Positions 8,812-17,781 of a stretch of 64,000 bases of DNA are shown in pieces. The notes below the pieces were generated by a model. That model saw only the letters and a program-made list of their open reading frames with translations. It was not told the origin of the DNA and searched no databases. Source of the DNA: Bacteroidaceae bacterium (lineage in GTDB: Bacteria; Bacteroidota; Bacteroidia; Bacteroidales; Bacteroidaceae); assembly GCA_017560945.1 (NCBI GenBank), contig JAFZDY010000037.1, forward strand, positions 53,444 to 117,443, read 5' to 3'. Every line of letters begins with the position of its first letter. Positions within the stretch are counted from its first letter, which is position 1. The translations under genes and the position numbers were made by a program.

Positions 8812-9681
8812 TTACGCATAGTACAGTGTGTCGGTCTTCATCCGCAAGTAGCGATTGATGCTGATGTAGGCACACAATACGGTGATGCAGATTCCGAATA
8901 TCATGACTGCGCCCATCACCATCAGCATCGTGTCGGTGTTGATGATGTGTATCAGTTGGGGCTCGTAGCTTACCAACCAATGTCCGCCGGTTATCAGCAA
9001 TCCGTTGGCAAGCAATCCTGAGATGAAGCCTACCCACAGGTTTCTTATCAGGAAGGGGCGGCGGATGAAACTCCAATCGGCACCTACCAGCTTCATCGTG
9101 TGGATGAGGAAACGCTTGGCATAGATGGTCAATCGAATGGTGTTGTTGATGAGCGAGAAGGAGATGACCATGAGCAATGCGGCCAGGGCCAACAGTACGG
9201 CACTTATCTTCTGCACATTGCGATTCACTGTGTCGACCAGTGCCTCGGGGTAGATGATTTCCTGAATGTTGCCCCTCTTCAAGATGTCTTTCTCTATCCA
9301 AGCAAGGCTATCGGAATTGGCATATTCGGAGTTCAACTGAATCTCGATAGATGCAGTGAAGGGGTTGTATCCGATGAACTCCTGAGGGTCGGTACCCATG
9401 GCTTCTGTCTCCTCCTGCAATGCCTGCTCCTTGGATATGTAGGTGGTGGCTTTCACATAGGGTTGTGCGTCCAGTGCCTTTTGGAGTTTCATGATGTCGG
9501 TCTCCCTCATCTTGTCACTCAAAAGGGCGGAGAAACAGATGTTCTCACGGACATACACCGACAGGTTACCGGCGGATAATACAAAGAACACCACCATGCC
9601 CAGCAACAGCAATACCATAGTGGTACTGATGCAGGATGTGATGAACTGCATATTGAAGAAAGAATAATGCTTATTACTCAT
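8812..9681 (-). CDS. ftsX: Cell-division FtsX-type permease
   Basis: The product has 289 residues from the ATG at 9679-9681; a frame starting at 9690 would use TTG and add only three residues. It has an N-terminal membrane helix (STTMVLLLLGMVVFFVLS), an extracytoplasmic domain of about 120 residues, and three C-terminal helices (VLLALAALLMVISFSL, WVGFISGLLANGLLI, LMVMGAVMIFGICITVLC), the FtsX layout. FtsX with the ATPase FtsE controls peptidoglycan hydrolysis at the division site. The ftsE gene is not adjacent, as is usual in Bacteroidales. It is the first gene of the leftward run to folK. Confidence 0.9.
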   Translation of the reverse strand: MSNKHYSFFNMQFITSCISTTMVLLLLGMVVFFVLSAGNLSVYVRENICFSALLSDKMRETDIMKLQKALDAQPYVKATTYISKEQALQEETEAMGTDPQEFIGYNPFTASIEIQLNSEYANSDSLAWIEKDILKRGNIQEIIYPEALVDTVNRNVQKISAVLLALAALLMVISFSLINNTIRLTIYAKRFLIHTMKLVGADWSFIRRPFLIRNLWVGFISGLLANGLLITGGHWLVSYEPQLIHIINTDTMLMVMGAVMIFGICITVLCAYISINRYLRMKTDTLYYA

Positions 9682-9809
9682 GGGGTACAATACACCTAAA
9701 TTTGGTGCAAAATAACAAATTATTCCCCTATTTATGGGGTTTCGTTAGGGTTATTTAACGCGAGCGTGTACATAATTGTCTTCTGTGTGCGTACTTTTCC
9801 CTCAAATTC

Positions 9810-9840
9810 TTGTCGCATCTGAAAAGTTTGCCTATATTTG
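9810..9840 (+). promoter_or_regulatory. Promoter for the DUF4254 gene
   Basis: TTG (9810-9812), a 20-bp gap and TATATTTG (9833-9840) fit the Bacteroidales consensus. Transcription would begin near 9847, which rules out a start at 9810 for the following gene and supports the ATG at 9879. Confidence 0.65.
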
Positions 9841-9878
9841 CACCTATAAAAAGTTTTTTATCATATCATCGCGAAAAT

Positions 9879-10484
9879 ATGACATTTACAGAACTCAGCA
9901 AGCCTATTTTTGAGCAAGCGATTGCCGATTATCATGTGACGGACAATGTGGATACTCCTATCAGCAATCCCTATCCGTTGAAAACTATTGAGTATTATCT
10001 TTATCTGAAGAACTGGATTGACACCGTTCAGTGGCACTTCGAGGACATCATCCGTGACCCCGAAATTGACCCCGCCGCTGCCCTTGTGCTCAAGCGCCGT
10101 ATCGACAAGAGCAACCAGGATCGTACTGACTTGGTGGAGCTTATCGATAGCTATTTCCTTGACAAGTACAAGGATGTGGCTCCCCTGGCCGAGGCTACTA
10201 TCAACACCGAGAGTCCTGCATGGGCTATCGACCGCCTCTCTATCCTGGCTCTGAAGATTTACCACATGCGTCAGGAGACTGAGCGCACCGATGTGGACGA
10301 TGCTCACCGCTCGGCTTGTCAGGCTAAGTTGGATGTGTTGCTCGAGCAACAGCGCGACCTCTCATCTGCTATCGACCAGTTGATTGCCGACATCGAGGCA
10401 GGACGCAAGTACATGAAGGTGTACAAGCAGATGAAGATGTACAACGACCCCGCCCTTAATCCTGTACTCTACGGAGGAAAGTAA
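9879..10484 (+). CDS. DUF4254 family protein
   Basis: The product has 201 residues from the ATG at 9879, which follows the promoter above; an in-frame codon at 9810 lies upstream of the expected transcript start. It is a mostly helical cytoplasmic protein, with NPYPLKTIEYYLYLKNWIDTVQWHFED, NQDRTDLVELID and WAIDRLSILALKIYHM blocks that I recognise as DUF4254. The function is unknown. The next gene, a family 9 glycosyltransferase, starts 17 bases downstream; the same pairing in other Bacteroidales suggests a link to cell-surface glycan synthesis. Confidence 0.88.
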   Translation: MTFTELSKPIFEQAIADYHVTDNVDTPISNPYPLKTIEYYLYLKNWIDTVQWHFEDIIRDPEIDPAAALVLKRRIDKSNQDRTDLVELIDSYFLDKYKDVAPLAEATINTESPAWAIDRLSILALKIYHMRQETERTDVDDAHRSACQAKLDVLLEQQRDLSSAIDQLIADIEAGRKYMKVYKQMKMYNDPALNPVLYGGK

Positions 10485-10501
10485 AAAAATAAGAGAGTAA
10501 A

Positions 10502-11557
10502 ATGCATCTCCTCGTTACCCGCTTTTCAGCTTTCGGTGATGTGGCTATGACGGTACCCGTCCTCATCACCGTGGCTCGTCAGTATCCTCAGCATCGGTTC
10601 ACCGTGCTCAGTCGCGAATCCATGCGCCCACTCTTCCTGCAGATGCCCGAGAATGTTGCCTTCCGTGGGGTTGACCTCAAGGCCGAGCGCTACAAGGGAA
10701 TCTTCGGCATGGTGCGCCTTTTCCGCGAATTGCGCAAGGAGTTGCACTTCGATGCCGTGGCCGACCTTCATGATGTGCTCCGCACCAAGATTTTGCGCAC
10801 CTGTGCTCAGGTGTGCGGTATTCGTGTGGCTTGCATCGACAAGGGTAGAAAGGAGAAGGAACTGCTCACCCGCCCGCAAGGCAAGGTGATGAAGCAGTTG
10901 CCCACCTCGTTTGACCACTATCGCGAGGTGTTTTCCGCATTGGGTCTTACCATTGAACAAATAGAGTTCACCAGCGTTTATGGGGAAAAGGAGCGTGGAG
11001 ATTTTTCCCGTGTCCAGGAGTTTTTACCGCCCCGTGGGGAAGAAAAAAAGTGGGTAGGAATAGCCCCCTTTGCCGCCCACAAGGGAAAGATATATCCGTT
11101 AGAGCAGATGGAGCAGGTGGTGGCCCTCCTGAACGAGAGAGCCGACGTGCGCGTCTACCTCTTCGGTGCAGGCGAAAAGGAGATGAGTGTCCTACGCAAG
11201 TGGGTCGCCAAGTATCCCCGCGCCATCATCCCTGAGGGATTGCGTATGGAGCGCGAACTCATCCTCATGAGCCACCTCGACGCGATGGTGTCGATGGACT
11301 CTGCCAATATGCACTTGGCTTCATTGGTGAATACTCCTGTAGTCTCCATCTGGGGAGCCACCCATCCCTATTGTGGATTCATGGGATATGGACAAAAGGC
11401 TGAGAATGCCGTTCAGATAGAGGATTTGGATTGTCGCCCCTGCTCTGTGTTTGGCAACAAACCCTGTCTGCACGGCGACTATCGTTGCCTCACCCGCATC
11501 ACCCCTGAAATGATTGTAGCAAAGGTGGTGGATGTGTGTGGCTTGTCCCAAGCCTAA
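10502..11557 (+). CDS. Glycosyltransferase family 9 (heptosyltransferase-like)
   Basis: The product has 351 residues, the normal GT9 size, with two Rossmann-like halves. The N-terminal block LLVTRFSAFGDVAMTVPVL is the family's acceptor-side motif. The C-terminal block has FGAGEKEM, the DAMVSMDSANMHLASLVNTP nucleotide-sugar region and SIWGATHP. Members transfer heptose or related sugars onto lipopolysaccharide core at the inner membrane; the exact sugar cannot be read here. The C terminus has several cysteines (DCRPCSVFGNKPCLHGDYRC), typical of the Bacteroidales branch. It is probably co-transcribed with DUF4254. Confidence 0.9.
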   Translation: MHLLVTRFSAFGDVAMTVPVLITVARQYPQHRFTVLSRESMRPLFLQMPENVAFRGVDLKAERYKGIFGMVRLFRELRKELHFDAVADLHDVLRTKILRTCAQVCGIRVACIDKGRKEKELLTRPQGKVMKQLPTSFDHYREVFSALGLTIEQIEFTSVYGEKERGDFSRVQEFLPPRGEEKKWVGIAPFAAHKGKIYPLEQMEQVVALLNERADVRVYLFGAGEKEMSVLRKWVAKYPRAIIPEGLRMERELILMSHLDAMVSMDSANMHLASLVNTPVVSIWGATHPYCGFMGYGQKAENAVQIEDLDCRPCSVFGNKPCLHGDYRCLTRITPEMIVAKVVDVCGLSQA

Positions 11558-11602
11558 GCCTGCCTTATCCATAGGATGAGGTTCATTAAACTATAAAGTC
11601 CG

Positions 11603-12610
11603 ATGAAAGTAGTCGTAGATGACAAGATTCCTTATATTCGCGAAGTCATTGCGCGCGTAGCCGATGAAGTGGTGTATTTGCCAGGAAGTGCCATCTCTGC
11701 CGACGATGTTCACGATGCTGACGCCCTGATTGTGCGCACTCGTACTCGGTGCAATCGACGTCTGCTCGAGGGTAGTCGCGTACAATTCATTGCAACGGCT
11801 ACCATAGGATTCGATCACTTGGATACCGAGTACCTTCGCCAAGCAGGCATTGTGTGGACAAATTGTCCTGGATGCAATGCCAGTAGCGTGGCTCAATATC
11901 TGCACACTTCGCTCCTCCTCCTCGAACAAGAGCGAGGACTTCGTCTTTCCCACTCCACCTTAGGCGTGGTAGGGGTAGGTCATGTAGGCACCCTTGTGGC
12001 TATGGTAGGCCAGCGATTGGGGATGAATGTCCTACTGTGTGACCCTCCGCGCGCCGAGCAGGGCGAAGAGGGTTTTCTACCCCTGGAGACATTGATGGCC
12101 GAGGCTGATGTCATCAGTTTTCACACCCCACTGGTGCGAAGTGGGAATCATCCCACCCTGCACATGGCCGATGAAGCCTTTTTCCGCGCGCTCGCGCGTA
12201 AACCTATTATTATTAACACCTCCCGTGGTGAGGTAGTCGACGGAAAAGCCCTTCTGAAGGCATTAGATGAAGGTTGGGTGAAGGAGGCCATCGTGGATGT
12301 GTGGGAAAACGAACCTGATATTGACCTCCATCTGTTGGAGAGAGTGTATCTGGGTACTCCTCACATCGCAGGATATTCGGCTGATGGAAAGGCCAATGCT
12401 ACTCGTATGTCACTCGAAGCCTTGTGTCGACATTTTGGTGTGACTCATGGCGACTTTGGCATTACTCCCCCACCCGCACCCTCAAGTGCTCATCGAGATG
12501 AGCCCCTCTCGCTTTACGACCCTCGAAATGATAGTGAAGCACTGAAGGTACATCCTGAACTTTTTGAACATTTGCGCGGAAATTATCCGCTTCGTCGTGA
12601 AAAAGTGTAG
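11603..12610 (+). CDS. pdxB: 4-phosphoerythronate dehydrogenase
   Basis: The product has 335 residues. PdxB oxidises 4-phosphoerythronate in the DXP-dependent pyridoxal 5'-phosphate pathway. It is a D-isomer-specific 2-hydroxyacid dehydrogenase: NAD-binding GVVGVGHVG at about residues 120-128, SFHTPLVRSG, NTSRGEVVDGKALLKAL, and the catalytic-His region GTPHIAGYS near residue 250. The N terminus KVVVDDKIPYIREVI and the AGYSADGK motif separate PdxB from serA-type relatives. The C-terminal dimerisation domain is shorter than in gamma-proteobacteria, ending LRGNYPLRREKV. Confidence 0.92.
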   Translation: MKVVVDDKIPYIREVIARVADEVVYLPGSAISADDVHDADALIVRTRTRCNRRLLEGSRVQFIATATIGFDHLDTEYLRQAGIVWTNCPGCNASSVAQYLHTSLLLLEQERGLRLSHSTLGVVGVGHVGTLVAMVGQRLGMNVLLCDPPRAEQGEEGFLPLETLMAEADVISFHTPLVRSGNHPTLHMADEAFFRALARKPIIINTSRGEVVDGKALLKALDEGWVKEAIVDVWENEPDIDLHLLERVYLGTPHIAGYSADGKANATRMSLEALCRHFGVTHGDFGITPPPAPSSAHRDEPLSLYDPRNDSEALKVHPELFEHLRGNYPLRREKV

Positions 12611-12725
12611 TGCAAAATGTGGAAACAAATTGAAGAAAAAAGCATTAAAACTGGTCAATACTACTTATTTTATTGCACAAATAGATAAAAAATGTGCAAA
12701 AATGTGCGTTTATTTTGCATTTTTC

Positions 12726-12756
12726 TTTGTCAATTGAAAGAATATGTGTTCCTTTG
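12726..12756 (+). promoter_or_regulatory. Promoter for acpP-fabF
   Basis: TTTG (12726-12729), a 19-bp gap and TTCCTTTG (12749-12756; one base off TAnnTTTG) lie 52 bases upstream of the acpP start codon. Confidence 0.5.
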
Positions 12757-12808
12757 CACTCAGAATTTAAATAATCAAATCTATTAATTAACTAAAAAGA
12801 TTAAAGTT

Positions 12809-13042
12809 ATGTCTGAAATTGCAGCAAGAGTAAAAGCTATCATCGTTGATAAATTGGGCGTTGAAGAATCAGAAGTTACAAACGAAGCAAGCTTCACCAA
12901 CGACCTCGGTGCAGATTCATTGGATACTGTAGAGCTCATCATGGAGTTTGAGAAGGAGTTCGGTCTTTCTATTCCCGATGATCAGGCTGAGAAGATCGGT
13001 ACTGTAGGTGATGCTATCTCTTACATCGAAGCTAACAAATAA
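12809..13042 (+). CDS. acpP: Acyl carrier protein
   Basis: The product has 77 residues, acidic, with the phosphopantetheine attachment site [10 protein letters not shown] and Ser37 as the modified residue. It carries the growing acyl chain in type II fatty acid synthesis. fabF begins 27 bases downstream, the standard acpP-fabF-rnc order. The length and the closing segment [16 protein letters not shown] are typical of housekeeping AcpP rather than a specialised carrier. Confidence 0.97.
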   Translation: MSEIAARVKAIIVDKLGVEESEVTNEASFTNDLGADSLDTVELIMEFEKEFGLSIPDDQAEKIGTVGDAISYIEANK

Positions 13043-13069
13043 GAAAAAAGAAAGATTTCATACTAAAAT

Positions 13070-14338
13070 ATGGAATTGAAAAGAGTGGTAGTGACAGGCC
13101 TTGGTGCACTCACTCCGCTGGGTAACAATGTCGAGGAGACGTGGAAGAACCTTGTGGATGGCGTGAGTGGAGCAGGGCCTATCACGCATTTTGATGCTTC
13201 GGAGTACAAAGCACAATTTGCTTGTGAGGTAAAGGGATTCAACGCGGTAGATTATGGTATCGATCGTAAGGAAGCCCGTAAGATGGACCTCTACACCCAA
13301 TATGCTGTAGCCGTAGCCAAGCAGGCTGTGGGTGACGCAGGATTGGATGCTGAGGGTATCGACAAGACTCACATTGGAGTTGTATTCGGTGTAGGTATTG
13401 GTGGAATCAAAACTTTCCAGGATGAGGTGAGCAATTGGGCTCTCAGTGGGTTGGATACACCCCCTAAGTTCAATCCCTTCTTCATTCCCAAGATGATTGC
13501 CGACATTGCATCCGGACAGATTTCGATCATGTACGGATTCCATGGCCCCAACTATACCACTACATCAGCGTGTGCTTCATCATCAAACGCCATTGCCGAT
13601 GCTTTCAACCTCATCCGCTTGGGCAAAGCGACCGCTATCGTTACCGGAGGTTCCGAGGCTGCTATCTGCCCTGCCGGAGTGTGTGGATTCACGGCTATGC
13701 ACGCGCTTTCAACTCGTAACGACGACCCGAAGACGGCCAGCCGTCCCTTCAGTGCCAGTCGCGATGGATTCGTGATGGGCGAAGGTGCTGCTTGTCTCAT
13801 TCTCGAGGAGTTGGAGCATGCGAAAGCACGCGGAGCAAAGATTTATGCCGAGTTGGCCGGTGTAGGTATGTCTGCCGATGCGCACCACCTGACCGCTTCA
13901 CATCCCGAAGGATTGGGGGCAAAGTTGGTGATGCAAAATGCGTTGGCTGATGCCGAAATGAAACCCGAAGACATCGACTACATCAATGTACACGGTACTT
14001 CGACTCCCGTAGGCGACGTATCAGAGTGTAAAGCAATCAAGGAAGTGTTCGGTGAGCACGCGTACAAACTCAATATCAGTTCTACCAAGTCTATGACCGG
14101 ACACCTTTTGGGAGCCGCCGGTGCGGTAGAGGCTATTGCTTGTACGCTGGCAATCAAGAACGACATTGTTCCTCCCACCATCAACCATCCCGAAGGTGAT
14201 AATGATGAGAACATCGACTATGCGATGGACTTTACCTTCGATAAAGCGCAGAAGCGTACGGTTAACGCCGCTCTCTCGAACACATTTGGTTTCGGTGGTC
14301 ACAATGCATGTGTAATCCTTAAGAAATACGTTGAATAA
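13070..14338 (+). CDS. fabF: 3-oxoacyl-[acyl-carrier-protein] synthase II
   Basis: The product has 422 residues. FabF condenses malonyl-ACP with acyl-ACP in chain elongation. It is a thiolase-fold enzyme with the catalytic cysteine in TTSACASSSNAI (Cys168) and the two active-site histidines in NVHGTSTPVGD and STKSMTGHLLGAAG. It closes with SNTFGFGGHNACVIL, the family's glycine-rich C-terminal motif. Its stop codon lies inside the apparent start of rnc, so translation of the two may be coupled. Confidence 0.97.
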   Translation: MELKRVVVTGLGALTPLGNNVEETWKNLVDGVSGAGPITHFDASEYKAQFACEVKGFNAVDYGIDRKEARKMDLYTQYAVAVAKQAVGDAGLDAEGIDKTHIGVVFGVGIGGIKTFQDEVSNWALSGLDTPPKFNPFFIPKMIADIASGQISIMYGFHGPNYTTTSACASSSNAIADAFNLIRLGKATAIVTGGSEAAICPAGVCGFTAMHALSTRNDDPKTASRPFSASRDGFVMGEGAACLILEELEHAKARGAKIYAELAGVGMSADAHHLTASHPEGLGAKLVMQNALADAEMKPEDIDYINVHGTSTPVGDVSECKAIKEVFGEHAYKLNISSTKSMTGHLLGAAGAVEAIACTLAIKNDIVPPTINHPEGDNDENIDYAMDFTFDKAQKRTVNAALSNTFGFGGHNACVILKKYVE

Positions 14339-15329
14339 TACTGTGTTTCTGACAGATAACATCCTTATCCCGATAAGCCTTCTTTTCCGTAAGGAGAGGA
14401 AGGCTTATTGTGCATTAAAGCGTATCCTCGGATTCTATCCCCGTCACTTGCACTATTATCAGCAGGCACTCATGCACAAATCCATGCAAACCCGCACGGC
14501 TGATGGTAAGCGTGTGAACAACGAGCGACTGGAGTTCTTGGGCGATGCCATCTTGGGAGCAGTAGTGGGCGACTTGGTTTTCCATCATTTCCAAGGCAAG
14601 CGCGAGGGATACCTTACCAACATACGTTCAAAGATTGTTCAACGCGAGACGCTGAACAACTTGGCCGTGGAAATGGGATTAGACAAACTCATCCAGTATT
14701 CCATCTCAAGTAGCAGCCACAATAGTTACATGTGTGGCAACGCCTTTGAAGCCCTCATCGGAGCCATTTATCTCGATCGTGGATACGGTTGTTGTATGAA
14801 GTTCATCAACGAGCGCATTCTCCATCGCTTGATTGACCTCGACAAGATGGCCAACAAGGAGACCAACTACAAGAGCAAGCTCATCGAGTGGTGTCAGAAG
14901 AAGAAGTTGAACTTCGAATTCAAACTTGTGGGACAACATCGCGAACGTAGCGAGTCGTACAGCCCGGTATTTGATAGTCAGGTACTACTCGAAGGTATTG
15001 TTTGTGGCGAAGGATCGGGTTATAGCAAGAAGGAGAGCCACCAGATTGCCGCCAAAGCCGCATACAAGCGCATACGTAGTGACAAGGAACTGGCCGAACA
15101 GGTATTCCTTGCCAAGGATGCCCGCCTGGCACTTCCTACCCCAGTTGCTCAGACGTCAGCCGAGGAACAGACAACTTCTGTGTTGCCTTTGTCGGTGGAT
15201 ACCGATACCCATTATTTTTCCGAGGCGGAGATTATCTCTGTGCCTTCACCCGCACTCATATCCATCGGTGTAGAATCCCTCATTGAGGAAAACGTCTATA
15301 CCAAGGAGGATGATATCTTGGAGGCATAG
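14331..15329 (+). CDS. rnc: Ribonuclease III with a C-terminal extension
   Basis: The product has 332 residues. The RNase III domain covers about residues 25-175, with the signature NNERLEFLGDAILGAVVGD and the second metal-site block NAFEALIGAIYLD. A double-stranded-RNA-binding domain follows (about 178-250, ending KKESHQIAAKAAYKRI), then a tail of about 80 residues not needed in most homologues. The start is uncertain. No in-frame ATG precedes the essential ILGFYPRHLHYYQQALMHKS helix, so a TTG at 14331 or a GTG at 14343 must be used; both overlap or abut the fabF stop. A 16-bp hairpin lies in codons 15-26 (14373-14408). Confidence 0.93.
   Translation: MNNTVFLTDNILIPISLLFRKERKAYCALKRILGFYPRHLHYYQQALMHKSMQTRTADGKRVNNERLEFLGDAILGAVVGDLVFHHFQGKREGYLTNIRSKIVQRETLNNLAVEMGLDKLIQYSISSSSHNSYMCGNAFEALIGAIYLDRGYGCCMKFINERILHRLIDLDKMANKETNYKSKLIEWCQKKKLNFEFKLVGQHRERSESYSPVFDSQVLLEGIVCGEGSGYSKKESHQIAAKAAYKRIRSDKELAEQVFLAKDARLALPTPVAQTSAEEQTTSVLPLSVDTDTHYFSEAEIISVPSPALISIGVESLIEENVYTKEDDILEA
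14373..14408 (+). promoter_or_regulatory. 16-bp GNRA-capped hairpin within the 5' end of rnc
   Basis: ATAAGCCTTCTTTTCC (14373-14388) pairs with GGAGAGGAAGGCTTAT (14393-14408) through 16 base pairs, two of them G-U, closed by a GTAA tetraloop. It starts 35 bases after the fabF stop codon. There is no following T run, so it does not look like an ordinary terminator. In Escherichia coli, RNase III cuts a hairpin in its own leader and so limits its own synthesis; the same use here is an inference. Confidence 0.6.
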
Positions 15330-15496
15330 TCCTTCCTCCTGTCGTGTCTGTCCGCCGTGCCATCCACGCCATTCACAGGTTAAAAAACTGAAACTTTTGT
15401 CCGTGTGACAATATATTCTTCTATTTGTGGTTATATAAGAATACAACCTGAATAGGGTAAATATACACTTGTTTTGCCCCTAAATCGATTATATCT

Positions 15497-16480
15497 ATGA
15501 AACTGAAGCAACTCCTCGTAGCATTGGCATTGACCTCTTTGGCGACGTCGCAACAAGCCTGTGCCCAGCAAACAAAATATCAGGATGGTTTTCACCACGA
15601 TGAAAACATACAGGCCATACCTCCCAGTACGGTCATCAATCCCTATGTACCCACAGAAATGACCTTTGCCGGTGTGAAGGTTGACCTCCGTCGTGCCGAC
15701 CTGCGCGAACGACTCGATCGTGAACTCATCACCTTCACCTATGGACACACCAATACCCTGCTGATGATAAAGCGGGCCAACCGATATTTCCCCATCATCG
15801 AACCCATCCTGAAGGAGTGCGGAGTGCCCGATGACTTGAAGTATCTGATGGCCATCGAGAGTAGTGTTGACATACGCGCCCTTTCGACCGCCAAGGCAGC
15901 TGGATTGTGGCAATTCATGCAAGCTACTGGCAAGGAGTATGGTCTCGAGGTAAATGCCAACGTGGACGAACGATATCACGTGGAGAAGGCCACCCGTGCC
16001 GCTTGTAAATACCTGAAGGATGGCTACGAGAAGTATGGCGACTGGCTCACTGTAGCGGCCAGTTACAATGCCGGCTTTGCCCGCATCACTTCCGAGTTAG
16101 CAAATCAGAAGAGCAGTACCTCCATGGATATGTGGCTCAACAAGGAGACTTCGCGCTACATGTTCCGCATCCTTGCAGCCAAGCAGGTGTTCTCATCGCC
16201 TCGTCTCTACGGATTCATCCTTCGGGCGTCCGACCTCTATCCTACCCTTCCCACCCAACCTTATGAGGTGAAGACTACCATCACCGACCTCGGAGCCTTT
16301 GCCAAGGGACAGGGAGTCCCCATGTCGTTGTTGAAGGAGGCTAACCCCTGGCTCATCAGTAACACACTCCCTGTACGTCCTGGAGGAAAGACCTACGTCA
16401 TCCAGATACCCCTCATGGACGGTTGGAGTTACGACCCTGCCTCCACCCTTCCCCATGACCCCAATTGGGTAACAGAATGA
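15497..16480 (+). CDS. Lytic transglycosylase (SLT domain) exported protein
   Basis: The product has 327 residues. A signal peptide (MKLKQLLVALALTSLATSQQ, then ACAQQ) is followed by a transglycosylase domain at about residues 90-210: VPDDLKYLMAIESSVD with the expected catalytic Glu121, then AAGLWQFMQATGKEYGL, and AASYNAGFARI. Such enzymes cut peptidoglycan between MurNAc and GlcNAc, leaving anhydro-MurNAc, in the periplasm; the layout resembles MltD. A C-terminal segment (about 255-327) is LysM-like at best. The last 21 codons or so lie in a 60-bp sequence repeated exactly at 19631-19690, so the C terminus may have been exchanged. Confidence 0.88.
   Translation: MKLKQLLVALALTSLATSQQACAQQTKYQDGFHHDENIQAIPPSTVINPYVPTEMTFAGVKVDLRRADLRERLDRELITFTYGHTNTLLMIKRANRYFPIIEPILKECGVPDDLKYLMAIESSVDIRALSTAKAAGLWQFMQATGKEYGLEVNANVDERYHVEKATRAACKYLKDGYEKYGDWLTVAASYNAGFARITSELANQKSSTSMDMWLNKETSRYMFRILAAKQVFSSPRLYGFILRASDLYPTLPTQPYEVKTTITDLGAFAKGQGVPMSLLKEANPWLISNTLPVRPGGKTYVIQIPLMDGWSYDPASTLPHDPNWVTE
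16417..16476. repeat. 60-bp exact direct repeat, left copy (3' end of transglycosylase gene)
   Basis: These 60 bases, from GGACGGTTGGAGTT to GGGTAACAGA, are identical to 19631-19690. Here they code for the C terminus of the transglycosylase (GWSYDPASTLPHDPNW and VTE). The stop codon differs between copies: TGA here, TAA at the right copy. Confidence 0.9.
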
Positions 16481-16616
16481 ATCATCAAGGAACTATATAG
16501 GGTAAGGCTGTAAACTATAAAGGATTAGTGGGCTAACTATATAGTTCGATATTATAGCGTTTCGAGACCTTCTTACGCTAATTTTTCCTCCAACCCCCTC
16601 TTTGTTTCTACCGACG

Positions 16617-16797
16617 GTCTCTTGTCATCCTGACCATACCTTAATGAAAGAATCAAAAGAGTTTCTCGATGAGCCTTTAGCGAATCACAGAAGTGAAGGA
16701 TCTTTAAACATAAGCAACATATTTCTAAAGAATACGTTATTAGATTTTTCACAATAGCTCAACAACTCGTCTTCGCTGCGCTCAGGATGACAGAGAC
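16617..16797. repeat. REP/MITE-like long imperfect hairpin
   Basis: GTCTCTTGTCATCCTGA (16617-16633) is matched in inverted form by TCAGGATGACAGAGAC (16782-16797), one base different. The interior contains further GTGAAGGATC and CTTCGCTGCGCTCAGGATGA text of the kind found dispersed in many Bacteroidetes genomes. The element fills most of the gap 16481-16854, which holds no gene. Confidence 0.55.
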
Positions 16798-16854
16798 AGC
16801 ATAAACTTGTATGGGAACAAACCAACGGAACTTTTTTTAGCGGACCATCTTTAA

Positions 16855-17757
16855 TCAGAATCCTAAAATCAGACCGGTGGAGATGCCCTTGAAGCTGGGG
16901 GCATAGTCAATGTCGAGCACCTCGCAGGGCGAGTATTTCACGTAGTAGGCCAAGCGCTTGATGCATACGGCGCCCATCAAATCGACGGTCAGGCGGTTGT
17001 AGTGTTGCAGGTCGTGGGTCTCTTTTTTCCCATCCCCGTTGAGGGAGTAGCGGGTTTTCAGGCTGGCGTGGGTGTTGATGTTCACCACGGGGCCGAGGCG
17101 CAACTCTACCCAGTCGTTGAACTCGTAGCTCATCAGCATGGGCACCATCCAGCTGAATACCTTCAGGCGCGAAAACTCGATGGCGGCTCCTTCGGGATAG
17201 GGACCGATGAGGATGTCGTCCCCCTCGGGGATGAAGCGGTTACGGTCGGTCATGCGATAGTTCTTCCAGTTGAGGCCAATACCGATGGATAGGTTGAACG
17301 ACGAGCGTCCCGGATACCAAGCCCACTCGAAGATGGAGGGAGCCATCAGTTCATACGATGCACCCATGTCAACGCTCATCCCTGCCGGTGTTTCCAGTGC
17401 ATCGACAAAGCCTACACCGAAGCCGCGCATGGTGCCTTCAATACGTGGATAGTTATAGTTGTTGCGGCTCTTTTTCTCTTTCTTTTTCTTTGTCCCAAAG
17501 GGGATGTTGAACTCGATGATGTCTGTGCGGCGTTCGCGTGTTACCACCACCTCATTCTGTGCCAGTACGACGGTGTGGTTGTAATGGAAGTTGGGCTCCC
17601 CTTGTCGTCCATGGATGGTGATGCTCAGCGAATCGCTTGAATTTTCGATAATCACTTCATTGGGTTGCAGAAATGTTTCGCGTGTCACCTCTTGTTGGGC
17701 CATGGCCGAAGTTGTCAGCAGGGCGAGTGCAATCAGGGTAGAAATCTTTTTCTTCAT
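16855..17757 (-). CDS. Exported beta-barrel-like protein, unknown function
   Basis: The product has 300 residues with a signal peptide (MKKKISTLIALALLTTSAMA, then QQEV). After a basic linker (TKKKKEKKSRNNYNY, about residues 92-106) it becomes strand-rich with alternating aromatic residues (MRGFGVGFVDAL, SFNLSIGIGLNWKNY, VELRLGPVVNINTH) and ends GLILGF, as in outer-membrane barrels. No family is recognised. It is the last gene of a leftward run that starts with an ECF sigma factor (18726-19235), so it is a likely target or sensor partner of that system. Confidence 0.75.
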   Translation of the reverse strand: MKKKISTLIALALLTTSAMAQQEVTRETFLQPNEVIIENSSDSLSITIHGRQGEPNFHYNHTVVLAQNEVVVTRERRTDIIEFNIPFGTKKKKEKKSRNNYNYPRIEGTMRGFGVGFVDALETPAGMSVDMGASYELMAPSIFEWAWYPGRSSFNLSIGIGLNWKNYRMTDRNRFIPEGDDILIGPYPEGAAIEFSRLKVFSWMVPMLMSYEFNDWVELRLGPVVNINTHASLKTRYSLNGDGKKETHDLQHYNRLTVDLMGAVCIKRLAYYVKYSPCEVLDIDYAPSFKGISTGLILGF

Positions 17758-17781
17758 AGTCAGTATATTTTTTATTGTTTA

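Noticed and set aside
9810-9878. N-terminal extension of the DUF4254 protein
   Set aside because: The upstream part overlaps the promoter (9810-9840), so it would not be transcribed as leader for translation; the ATG at 9879 fits the family.
14373-14408. Intrinsic terminator between fabF and rnc
   Set aside because: The stem is strong but is followed by TGTGCATT, not a T run, and lies in conserved rnc coding sequence.
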